Source: Owenia fusiformis
Lineage: Eukaryota; Annelida; Polychaeta; Sabellida; Oweniidae
NCBI GenBank assembly: GCA_903813345.2
Contig: CAIIXF020000011.1
Span: 19,637,754 to 19,701,753, forward strand
DNA: 64,000 bases
Reading direction: 5' to 3'
Made by a program: the position numbers and the translations under genes
Shown: positions 22,041 to 32,898 of the stretch, piece after piece
Position numbering within the stretch: the first letter of the stretch is position 1
Layout of the letters: the number at the start of each line of letters is the position of its first letter
Notes under the pieces: generated by a model
What the model was told of the DNA's origin: nothing
Databases searched by the model: none
What the model saw: only the letters and a program-made list of their open reading frames with translations

Positions 22041-22444
22041 GGTTCAGCTGGAAAGTAACATTTTGGTAAAAAATTGCTATACCTGCACATGTTATTTTCT
22101 GGTACATAATTAAGTATGAAGGCATGTGTGTATTTCCTTGCTTTTTTCAGGAAAGTATCATTACACTGTCTACTTTTAGTAAACCTGGAAACAGGTCAAT
22201 GGTAGCTCCTGTGTTGTCTGGAAACTTTGAAAGAAAATTTGGAAAAACACAAAGTGTGAAATATCAGAATTTCCTGGAGTTCCCATTGAACGCCTACCAG
22301 ATATTCTAAAAGAAGACAATGTAATGATACTTTCCTGAAAAAAGCAAGGAAATTGATACATGCCTTCATACTTTATTTTGTACCAGAAAATAACATGTGC
22401 AGGTATAGCAATTTTTTACCAAAATGTTACTTTCCAGCTGTACC
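22041..22444. mobile_element. 404-bp foldback element flanked by TTAA
   Basis: Inverted arms of at least 120 bp: GGTTCAGCTGGAAAGTAAC... pairs with ...GTTACTTTCCAGCTGTACC. TTAA lies at 22037-22040 and 22445-22448, as expected of a TTAA-targeting (piggyBac- or Kolobok-like) MITE. The two small ORFs inside are arm shadows. Confidence 0.75.
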
Positions 22445-22676
22445 TTAAAAGATACAAAATCATTAAAAGAACATATTTTCAATGAAACCTTTTGCAAGGG
22501 TCAAGTTGGCAACATATCAATTGCAATATGGAGAGTTAAGTTGTCACCATGGCAACTGTATAGTAAGTGACCTTTGATGCTGTGATTGGTCTGATATAAT
22601 GCACTGCAGTTATAAAAAATACTGTGTTTGGATTGGCTGGAATCTGACACACCTTGCCTAGCTATGTGTGAATATA

Positions 22677-23592
22677 CGGTCGCGAGTAAATCTCAGGCAC
22701 GACATGGAAATCTGAAATTATAGAGGGCGCAAATCCAAGTGCACTTGTACCGGAAGTCTGTCTAAATATGGCGGGACTACACAAATTCGACCTACTTTTG
22801 TAACACGTGATGTGTTTTAGCCAATAGCCGAGGGGCTGCTAGATGTCTGTCAAGTTATAGTATTTATGTCTCAAATAAAAATGCATTATATCTCATCTTA
22901 TATTGGACTTTTAAGTTACATTATTGAACCCATTAACAGCACAATAAGTGATTTTTCCCGATCCAAAAATTTCTTCTGAGCCCTTGGTGTTCTTAATTCT
23001 AAGTGATTAATCTTGATCCTAGTTGATTGCCCGGGGGTGATTGTTATTGATCTTAAGTGATAATGTTTTTGATCCTTAGAAATATCCTCATGATCTTGAT
23101 CTTTGGTATCTGTCTTGATCCTTAGGGATTGGGTCGATCCTAAACAATTTTACAGGTGATTGTTCTTAATCTTAAGTGATTATTTTTATTACTTTAAATT
23201 TTTCTTGACTCTTCTGGGCAATTGTTTGGTTGTGATTCTTAATATTTTGTTTTGATACTGTGATTGTACTCAATTTGTATTAATCTTAGTTGATTGTCCC
23301 TGGTTTAGGTGATTGTTTCTGATCATAAGTGATTCACCTTGATCCTTGATATTTTTTCTTTACTAAGCTCGGTCAGTACGTGGTTGATTGTTTTAGATCA
23401 TATTAATTGGTCCCTATGTGATTTGTGATCGTGCTGGTCAAATGTGGTTGTACAATGTACAATAGACTATTATATACTAGTATTGTCCAAAATTTCCCGG
23501 GAAATCTCATTTCATTTCGCCGTGTGTAAAATGAATATGCGCCCTCTATAATTTCAGATTTCCATGTCGTGCCTGAGATTTACTCGCGACCG
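22677..23592. mobile_element. non-autonomous DNA transposon, perfect 50-bp-class inverted ends, 8-bp duplication
   Basis: The ends CGGTCGCGAGTAAATCTCAG... and their exact complement ...CTGAGATTTACTCGCGACCG match for over 50 bp. The 8-bp repeat TGAATATA lies at 22669-22676 and 23593-23600. The interior (22980-23450) is a loose series of TGATT/GATC words (TTCTTAATCTTAAGTGATT-like). No transposase. End identity suggests a recent insertion. Confidence 0.88.
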
Positions 23593-23600
23593 TGAATATA

Positions 23601-24458
23601 CTATTTCATCTAAAAACCTATCCACGTTAGTATATATGCTGGTCATGTACTAGATATTACATGAACTACGGATGTAGTTCTCAGAATAACTGATGGCCTC
23701 CTAATATTACCTTCAAGAGACAAACATGAATTCAACTGGTCCTTGACTATAAAGCCCTAGTTTATTTTATGAACGAAAGCCATACTTACTAATAAATAAA
23801 ACAGGCAGTACAGGTATCAAGTTCTTTGTCACCCATCTTACATATTACAAACAAATTACAACTTAAAATGATTATATAATAACGTAAACTTCAAAAATAT
23901 TTTCAAATATATTTAATCCAGTCTTTTAAACATTTGAACTACAAAAATCTATGATTCAATTGATTTGCAATGGTTTTGCAAAATTCACAGATGAAAAATT
24001 TGTGAGAGGGTAATCATATCGGCAGTGTAAATTATTGCGAGATTATTACTATGGAAATCTTGTCTTGCTGTGATCCTGCAATCGATCAATGTAAAATAAA
24101 ACACTAACACCTTCCCACATCCGACTCCTATCTTAGATCATCTATACAGTGTATTTATGTACTGTTATAATAGTATAGTAGGGCAAGTGGGAGGGTAGGC
24201 ACTGTTTCTTTATTCTTTAGAATATAATTTGGCAGTTTGGGATATTGGGATTTGTTTCCTTATGGTCAGTATTTTTTCTGAGCAATACTTCATATGGGAT
24301 ATAGACTGCTCTTGAGCCTTAAGGTCAACAGTCTAGATTCGATTGATCAAAGAAATGGGTTAAAAATTGGCCAACAAATGAAAACAGGTTCAAATAAGAC
24401 AGTGGTGCAGTAAATTGTCATAAAATTACGCTATTTGACACAATGAGGGCCTCCAATA
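23601..24458. other. non-coding, no gene recognised
   Basis: No exon or repeat boundary recognised. Confidence 0.4.
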
Positions 24459-24635
24459 CAGCAAAACCTGTAGAGAGTAGAAACTTATCACACCACAAAA
24501 ATGTGTTCACTATAGGTATGTGTTCACTTCATAGAGGCAATTATATACAGAAGTCAGTGGAGAATGTGACAAGAAAGGGTGTTTACTAGACACAGGTGTT
24601 TATGAGAGAAGTGTTCACTAAGACAGGTTTAACTG
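24459..24635. mobile_element. CAGTAAAACCTG-family MITE, short form
   Basis: Starts CAGCAAAACCTG, ends CAGGTTTAACTG, TA on both sides (24457-24458 and 24636-24637). The interior has GTGTTCACT and CATAGAGGC words of the family. Confidence 0.78.
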
Positions 24636-24930
24636 TAATCATGTCTACTCTAGTAACAATAATGACACCTTTCAAATGTCTGTTCTGAGCCACCATGGTA
24701 TCATTATTACATGTACAACTAATTATAATTGAGATGTTGGCGGAGGAAAACATAAAATATATATTGCATATAAGTGTTATGATGAATACAGAGAAATGGA
24801 TTTTTTAAGAATATAGGAACACACTGATTTGTCAAAAGGCCTCAAAAATCTTTGTGTTAGCCAAAATATTAGAGACATCAAAAGTTTAGTTATTTGTTGA
24901 TTTGTGACTTAATATTTCACAACCCTCTGT

Positions 24931-25112
24931 GTTCTCCAAAGGACTTTTTTCAAATGGGTGCAAAATTCTTCATTTTACAATTTTGACCAAATTTGCTCTA
25001 AATATGCCTATTTTTCAAATGTGTGAAAATGGATTCTCAGGTGGGTGCAGGGCTATTTTCAAAATCTCAGGTGGGTGAAATGCCCGCTTGCTTTAATGCT
25101 GAGGAGATTACA
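24931..25112 (+). repeat. dispersed repeat R2, plus copy
   Basis: Aligns with 43374-43572 from GTTCTCCAAAGGACTTTTTT through GGGTGCAAAATTC, TTTGACCAAA, AAATGGATTCTCAGGTGGG to CCCGCTTGCTTTAATG. Confidence 0.78.
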
Positions 25113-25167
25113 AACCCTGTGACTTGCACCACTTGTTCTTATGGAGATATCATGATTTATAATTAAG

Positions 25168-25392
25168 TCAGGGCTCTCGCCAGGCCTTTAGACTGTGGTG
25201 CAGAACCACAGTCTATTTAGCTCCCACCACAACCTATTGGCAAATCATGATTGTTTCCATAGTCTAAACTAACAAATATCCAATAATAGCATGTAAAAAG
25301 GATAACATTAACATAAATATGATTTATAACAATTGAACTGTTATGCTAAAAATGTTTGCACCACACCCTAAATATTTCCTGGTGAGAGCTGA
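25168..25392. repeat. foldback repeat TCAGGGCTCTCGCCAGG
   Basis: TCAGGGCTCTCGCCAGG pairs with CCTGGTGAGAGCTGA at the right end. Just inside lies a small hairpin AGACTGTGGTGCAGAACCAC plus AGTCT. Probable MITE. Confidence 0.55.
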
Positions 25393-25680
25393 CTGTAAGT
25401 CATTCTAGATATCATTCTATCTATCATCTATTGCCTTTGTTCACTATCGTTTCAAAGGAAATATGATCACTTGTTTTTTGATTAAAAAAACAGGAATATG
25501 CACGTACATCTTGAGGACAATGACAGAACATTGCAGACTGACATCAAAGAGAATCATAGAATCAATCACTAATAGTCTTAGCTTAGATGTGCTCAAAGAA
25601 CAGTTCATGCAGGGTACTCAATGGGGAACTATAATGGTGCGGTTTCAAGGATTTTGAACACGGGATTCATTTGAAGGTAA

Positions 25681-26372
25681 AAAGGAGCACGTAGGTTATC
25701 GCAAACTTGGATTATGACTATTTTCTGACAATGAAGACAGGTTTACCTTTTAGATCAATTCATTATCTCAAAGAAAATTATATACAGTAATAATAAAGTC
25801 AAACAAACTGGGAGATATTTAACTAGCAATCAACCCATCGACACACTTTTTCAAAGATGTTGACCCCATTTTCACCAAAAATGCAATCATTTTTACAATG
25901 TTTAATACATTATTCTTTATTTTGATGTATCAAATAGTTCTTGAAAGAAAAACTTAGTTGCTTTAAGATAAGTGTTCCTCATGTTATTTCTCCATTGAAA
26001 AATCTCATGCTATCCATTGGTTTCAGTTCATTTTGGTCATCCAAATTCAATATCTTTAAAGTCCCGGAGCAATCAACTTTTCCTTTTAAGAAATCGAACA
26101 TTTCTCAAAGCACATTCTAATTATGCATTCAACAATATAAAAAGGTTGCATTTTTTTGTGAAAATTAGGTCAACATTTTTGAAAAAGTATGTTGATTGGT
26201 CCGTTGCCCCTTCAATATCACTTAGGTCTGATTAACTAAATTATCATTACATATACTTTTCTTGAAGATAATGAATGGATCTAAAAGATACACCCATGTT
26301 CATGATCAGAAAATATTCATAATTCAATTCAAAATCGTTTGAAATTGTTTCCAATAACCTACGTGCTCCTTT
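25681..26372. mobile_element. dispersed element R1, copy 2, with inverted ends
   Basis: Left end AAAGGAGCACGTAGGTTATC and right end AATAACCTACGTGCTCCTTT are inverted repeats. The interior aligns with 405-953. The reading frame at 26017-26235 is shared in decayed form by the other copy and has no recognisable domain. Confidence 0.72.
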
Positions 26373-26390
26373 GACCGGAAACGTGTTCAT

Positions 26391-26430
26391 ATTGAGAGGT
26401 GTTCAGATTAAAGAGGTGTTCAGATAATAC
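26391..26430. repeat. fragment of the CAGTAAAACCTG family
   Basis: GAGGTGTTCAGATTAAAGAGG and TAATACAGGTTTTAT match the right half of the family. Confidence 0.45.
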
Positions 26431-29152
26431 AGGTTTTATTTATGTCTATATTTATGTAGTTATTTTAACTTAAATTTTGTGTAAGAGTTGTTTCACTGCC
26501 CTCCTTATCGATTGCCTGAAATAACTGGTTTTAATATGTTTTATACATATTATCTCTTCGAGACATGCCACACATCCTTATTTTTGATATCTATGATTTT
26601 GAAGTATTTTGGATCAAATAGTGCATGCTAAGATTGGGAGTAACTTAATAATTAATAATTTCTCTAAATTTGCAGAGAAGATGCTGATTGATAAATCTAG
26701 ATTTATGTCTTGCTACAAAACTCCTGGCATTCATGTTTTGCAATAATCAATATTCATTATGATTGACAACCATTTAACATGGAATTCGATGAATAAAATC
26801 ATACTTTAGTCATAGAATATATTCATTCAGAGTTATCTTCCTTCACATAAAATTTGACATTTACAAAGAAATTTAATTTGCATGGATTACATACATACCT
26901 TGAATGTAGAAAATATATTGAATTATACCTGGATATAAGAACACCTGATATTGTGTAGTTTTACAAGAGAAGTATCATCAAATAAGCCTAACAAGTATGA
27001 TATTTTTAGTAGGCTTGTATGTTCAAGGAAAAAAGCAATAAAATACAAAAAGATAGTTTACGATGCCACACTCTTCAACAATAAAATCCTGTTTATTGTT
27101 ATTTTATTCATGAAAAACATCCTTCATTGCTTATAATGAGGCAATACCAAAAACAAAATCTTGACATGCAGTGCTTTTTTCAGATTTTAGACAAATGGGG
27201 TGCTGCATCCAGTTAAAAATTTTAAAATCACCTTGTGTTGTTCAGTTGCACCTTGCACCCAGATTAGAGAATTGAGAAGATTTTGAAAAATGTTAAGTAA
27301 TTTCTGAGGAGACAAGAGAACGAAGAACTTCCTGAGGATCAGAATCTATAAATTATTCTAGACTATATTTTCAGTGCTTTCTCCATCATGAGAGCAAACA
27401 TCCTGTTGGTAATTTTAAAATTAAAAATTACATTCAACCCTATTGAAAGTTTGTGTGCACCCTGTCAAAAGGATGCATTGCTGAGACAAAATTAGGATTT
27501 AGCACCCCATTGTGGAGAGATTCAAGGAAGTTTATATTACTGGTATGATTAAAAAACATTAAAACAGATAGAAGAAAATAGAAATTGATCATACATGTAT
27601 ATGTAATCGTTAAAATTACAATAATTTCTGTGCTGGTAATTAATAATTATACTTTCTTGCTTAAACACTGTGGACCTCCCCCTTATCTACTTCACCAACG
27701 CAACAATTATAGTTGGGGGGGGGGGTGGTCACAAGGGCTTGTAGCTTAGACTATTATACCTTTTGCATTTTCCGTGTCATCTGACAATACACAGGGTGAA
27801 CAATATCACACCTTTGAGTTGCATATCATTTCATTCTACCCCTTACCTAATCTTAAGGTATGAAAATCAGGAAGTGTGAAAATAAGCTTGTAGACAATAT
27901 TCTTCAACAATTTTGGAAGGAAAATCACAAAATAGTTGCCTTAAAAACTTTGAATGCCTGAAAACACTTTTAGATTTTGATTCCAAGCAGCACAAAAATT
28001 TCAATTCAATCCATCAAATGGTTTGGCTCGAAACCAACAGAAAAACAATATAGCACCCTAGGGTGCAATAAAAAACAACGCAGATACAATTTTAGGTCTG
28101 AAAATCCTAAATGGCCACTTTTAACAAGTATGCCATGAAATAAATCAGTTTTAGTTTTATTCTAAGAATTCAAATAAATGTATCCTCCTTGAATTTTCAT
28201 ACAACAGGACAATAATATCACAAACCAAACTACAAGACGAGGGGTCATAGGGACTAACCATATCAAATTGCATACCATGATCTTACCATCGAGTATTCAC
28301 GTAACCTCACGCCTGAGCTATGATAAAACAAAAGCTAACTGCATGTATCATGAGGCCTGGTTAGTGGAACTTAGCGCCCATGTATGTGGTTCAAAAAGAC
28401 AAAGCTCATAAATATTCATTTTATCTGAATAAAGTCTCTGTTACTGATTTATGTAAGAAGGGAATAGAACAAGCAATATTTGCAAACTAACAACTTGCTT
28501 ACAGTTAGACGTGACAAAGCTGGAAATTAAGACATAATCAGCACTAAAAGGAGCTAACCACAACAATCTAACATAAAATTGAAACATATTTGGTTATTTT
28601 TGAGTGTATAAGCATGCTACTGATTGATAGGGCTTCGGGATAATCTGCAAATAAATGAAATCTCTAATAATCTAATGTAATGCAATGGTCTGCACGAAAC
28701 CCGGCTCGGATGTACTTATACTTGGGTTCCACATGTAAAAGTAAGGTTCCAGAAAATCAATATATTCTTTGTAAATTGTGAGACTGCAATCTGCTCATTG
28801 ATCACAGTCGTATCATACCTTACAAGATATATCATACAATATATGCTTTATTGCTCATATTATCTGACTTTTTGAGCATTCTTAATTAAAACAATCCTTA
28901 CATTTTTCGAAAGTGTCACCAGTGCATATTTTCTTATTTACATACATTGTTTTGTTGGCCACATGATGCATTTATTAAATATAAAAGTACATGTTTTATT
29001 AAGAATGCAATTTATGGAAGCCTTCAGAGTTCTGTATATCAGAAAATAGGATTCTTTCAATGAGTATAATGTCACATTTATACACATAACCATACTTCTT
29101 CTATACTTTACTACTGACATAGCTGAGGCCAGTGCAAGTTGCCTTATCAACA
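26431..29152. other. non-coding, no gene recognised
   Basis: No exon recognised. About 27171-27510 has cysteine-free, A-rich words (GGGGTGCTGCATCC near the start; GGATGCATTGCTGAGAC and GCACCCCATT near the end) that may be inverted ends of an old repeat. Confidence 0.4.
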
Positions 29153-29245
29153 TTTTTTATTTATATGAAAATTCATTTTTCATTTATATGAAAATTCATT
29201 TTTCATTTATATGAAAATTCATTTTTCATTTCTATGAAAATTCAT
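29153..29245. repeat. minisatellite, 23-24-bp unit, four copies
   Basis: Four copies of ATATGAAAATTCATTTTTC; each unit is itself a near palindrome (GAAAATTC/GAATTTTC). Confidence 0.95.
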
Positions 29246-29299
29246 TCAAAGTGTGAAGACCAAGTATATTATCAAATTACTTAACAGTTTATTCAAAAT

Positions 29300-29396
29300 T
29301 TGCCTCACCTATTTAACTGCCTTATCTATTCAAATTCCCTAACCTATTTAAATTGCCTTATCTATTCAAATTCCCTAACCTATTTAAATTGCCTCT
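29300..29396. repeat. minisatellite CCCTAACCTATTTAAATTGC
   Basis: Two and a half copies of an about 36-bp unit made of CCCTAACCTATTTAAATTGC and CTTATCTATTCAAATT. Confidence 0.85.
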
Positions 29397-29765
29397 CCTA
29401 TACCTAGATCCAGACTATGCCCTTGTCTACATCAATGTCACTGTAATCCACAAGAGATTTAAAGAGGCAATTTTAAAAACTATTTGATCCACATTACAGC
29501 AATCCTAGATAGCTGTAGTTTGTTGTCTAATGATTAATGAGTCACTAAGATGGATGAACTTCCAAAAAGAAGAAAAATCATCATGACATTAGCTCTCAAA
29601 AGTAATTATGGATCTGACAAATTCACTTTGGATGCATGGTTGTTATTTAACTCCACTATATATTCAGAATATAACTATTTATCAGTTGTTAGTATAGGAG
29701 ATCTAGGATTTCGTAAACAGATAAAATTATGTTAGAAAGATATTCATTGGATTTAAATATAGATA

Positions 29766-29903
29766 AAAACATGCAAAATGTCACCACATGCCATTTGTTA
29801 CAGATGCTAACCGCCAAAAATCCAAGAACAACCACTGAACACCATCTACAAAAATGTTGGAAACTATAACACTATGTCACCACTTGTGGTAGTGACATAT
29901 TAA
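29766..29903 (+). mobile_element. short TGTCACCAC-family element
   Basis: AACATGCAAAATGTCACCAC at the left, TTTGTTACAGATGC inside, and at the right AACACTATGTCACCACTTGT followed by GGTAGTGACATATT, the family's terminal hairpin. No core array. Confidence 0.7.
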
Positions 29904-30529
29904 AAATGGTAGATAGTGCCACTTTATGGCCTTAGAATCTATTTATGGCACCATGTACATCATTCTGTCAAACACTCTTGTCTCATGTCTGACAATAACT
30001 TCCCAAAAGGAGAAGTGAGTAGATGATACCTCAACTCCAAGCCTTCCGGGTCATGTCTAATAATATATCATGTTTGGGCAATCAAGCCTTCCAAAAGGAA
30101 AAGCAAGTCTTACACCCAAGTCCTCAGACAGTTCATTACAAGCATGTTCATGAGAAAAACATCAATGTCTCAGTACTTTTAGAAATGGACGAAATAGACC
30201 AATTACACCATCTGAAGTCTTGAAGTTTGAGATATACTCTAAAAATATAATCCTCAACTAACCAAATCAGGTGTTCTTGAGAATATGTGACACAAATTGT
30301 TCTTGTATTATACATTTATTCTATTAATTATATTTATTTTTTTACCTCTAATTAATAGAGAGTTACAATTATAAAGTTACCTTGTAGTAGCTTATTATAC
30401 TTAATAACATCGTTTACAACATCCCATTTGCATCCCATATACATTGGTTTATTACAATACCTATCCATGATAAAAGTATTTATTGTAATATGTATCGTGA
30501 TGCCTAATGGACAATGTTACATATGACGT
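29904..30529. other. non-coding, no gene recognised
   Basis: No exon or repeat boundary recognised. Confidence 0.4.
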
Positions 30530-30835
30530 AAGCAGCCTAGATGTAAAAGCTTCATCAGTTAATTTGTCAGATCACCTATCTAACTGTCCTAGATATAAAA
30601 GCTTTGATTCAATTTGCCAAAGCATTTATTTTACTTCTCCTAGATAAAAGCTTCAGGTTTTAAATGGTTCAGGTTATTTGTTCTACTCATCCTAAATATA
30701 TAAACATTATGAGTAAATGATTCAGGTTACTTATTGTACTAAGTTGTCCTTGATAAAATACAAAACCTTCCAAGTTACATAAAAGCTTCGATTCTTCAGG
30801 TTAATATTTAAGATTATTTATTTTACTTGTCTTAC
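30530..30835. repeat. degenerate tandem repeat
   Basis: Loose repetition of CCTAGATATAAAAGCTT and TTCAGGTTATTTATTTTACT words about every 80-90 bp, roughly four diverged units. Confidence 0.55.
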
Positions 30836-31334
30836 CTTAATGCTAGTGAACTCTATATGATCTCAACCTACAGCTATATACTCTATAATTACACTATTAT
30901 ACATACCGAGTAGAAGATGAAAAACTCATATTCAATAATAATACACGGAACGTTAATTTAATGATGATATAAAAAAGTCAGATCAATTATTCACATCATC
31001 TCTTCAGCACAGAAGATCAAAGCATAAAATGCATAAAAATAACCCTTACCTTAAAAACACTTCCTCTGACATATAGCTGACTTGAATCGAAGCAAAGATT
31101 CTGATTGCTTCTTGATTTCTCTAGATCAATATATGGTATAGCGTCACTGACTCGCAATAGCCTACGATGTCTGTAGACTGCTAGCCTTTCCTGTTAATCC
31201 ATCATTTTATCTGTAGCATATAAAACATCAGCTCTGATCTGGCTCTATGCACCTGGAACCAAAGGAACAATTACAATAGTAGACCAGTATGTATGAAATA
31301 CTATCTGTCCTGGGTAATATTGTTCCTTGTATTC
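30836..31334. other. non-coding, no gene recognised
   Basis: No exon or repeat boundary recognised. Confidence 0.4.
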
Positions 31335-31790
31335 AGGAGTTCCTTACAGACAAAGAAGGTTTATTAACATGAAAGTCAATGGGATTTGTGTATTTTGAAA
31401 ACTGTTCCATATCGAGTGGTATTCCTAAAAGAGAGAGTTCATTAAGATGTAAGTCAATTGGGCTAAGGCCTTTAAAAAACTGTTCCATATAGAAATGTGT
31501 TCCTAAAAGAGAGGTTTCATTGGACATGTAAGTCCATTTGGCTTAGGTCTTAAGAAGACTGTTATATATAGAAAGACGTTCCTAGAAGAAAGGTTTCATT
31601 TAGCATGTGAGTCAATGGGGCTTAGGTCTTAAGACTGTTCCAGATAGAGAGGTGTTCCTAAAAATGGTTCATTAACATGTAAGTCCATTGGGCTTAGGTC
31701 TTAAGAAAACCATTCCATATAGAGAAGTATTCTTCAAAGAAAGGTTCCATATAGAGATATGTTACTTACAAAAAGGTTTCCACTTGAAAG
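31335..31790. repeat. tandem repeat, about 90-100-bp unit, five copies
   Basis: Units consist of AGAGGTTTCATTAACATGTA, AGTCAATGGGGCTTAGGTCT, TAAGAAAACTGTTCCATATA and GAGAGGTGTTCCTAAAA. The words resemble the interior of the CAGTAAAACCTG family (TTAACATTAAGTCAATGGG, GTGTTCC), so this looks like an amplified piece of that family. The small ORF on the minus strand is a by-product. Confidence 0.85.
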
Positions 31791-32130
31791 ATTTTATTAT
31801 ATAAGGTCCTTTCTGAGAATAAGTTGTTACACTATGATTGCTAATTTTCTTATGTTTCACTTCAGCAATGATGAGGGAGACAATGCCAGACTAAACAATG
31901 CTTCTGTTAAAAAATACTGTATTTTTGGTTGAACACATTCATTTGCGAAACTTTTTGTGAAAATCAAAAAGTCCATGGTCCATTTCATTAAGGTATTCCT
32001 TCAACTTAAAGGCATGTCTAATTAATAACAAATCAAGAAAATGTTCTAGAAATACATTTTTTGTAATGTAAAGAACGTATTGGTTGGTTCGATGAATAAA
32101 TTGCTTTCAATTTCCCCAACCTCTCAAAAG

Positions 32131-32407
32131 CCAGGGGCGGATCCAGGAACCAACAAGGGGGGGGGGGGCCCTAAAATCCAAAAGTGGGCCCAAATTTTGA
32201 AATTTTGAGGCCCATTTTCTTCAAAATTTGGCCTGAAATTAACAAATAAGGCCTTAAAAGGCCCAGTAATGACCAAAAAGGCCCACTTTTTGGGGCCTGA
32301 AGGCCTTTTTTGGCCCAAAAATTTTTTTGGGCCCAATTTTTTTTTCTGGGCCCACCCAAGGGGGGGGGCCCGGGCCCCTGGGCCCCCCCCCCTAATCCGC
32401 CAGTGAA
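32131..32407. mobile_element. MITE-like G/C-homopolymer-rich repeat (GGGGCGGATCCAGG)
   Basis: Starts AGGGGCGGATCCAGGA then a run of G, and ends in a C-run followed by CTAATCCGCC, the approximate complement. The interior is A/T and GGCCC words (AAAAGGCCC, TTGGGCCCAA). Low complexity; the 84- and 126-aa minus frames across it are not genes. Confidence 0.6.
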
Positions 32408-32898
32408 AGCTATGATGGATTCCACCTTTAATCAGCTTGAATGAGTACCTACATCTGTGGATATTACAGAGATCCTGCTGGTGATATAAATGTGAAAATA
32501 TCATTCATGGATTTAATAACACTCATTCATGGCAAACATTTTTGTAAGTTGCTCTAAAGACCGGAACATTAAATCCTGGGTGATTTATCCCTTTTAAGTC
32601 CCTAGCTAAAGTTTACAGTGATTAAACATCTCTATGTATGGTAGGCTGGTAGCTTTCAAAACAATTCATCAGGAAATTATTTCATCAGAAAAACAAACCA
32701 ATATTTCTTATTTCACATTTACTTAATAATCATCCTATTAACATACCACCTTTTATCAGCAACAGATTCCAGTTAATTCTTGTGATCACATAGGCCAATT
32801 TCCATTTCATATGGCCAATCTTTGCATCACAAAAATGACACCAAAAGTAGTGAAAACCAGTAGACTGAACAGAGATTTGCCTCTAAACTATAACTGGT
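32408..32898. other. non-coding, no gene recognised
   Basis: No exon or repeat boundary recognised. Confidence 0.4.

Noticed and set aside
32124-32504. 126-codon minus-strand frame, Gly/Pro/Lys-rich
   Set aside because: Translation of a G/C-homopolymer MITE.
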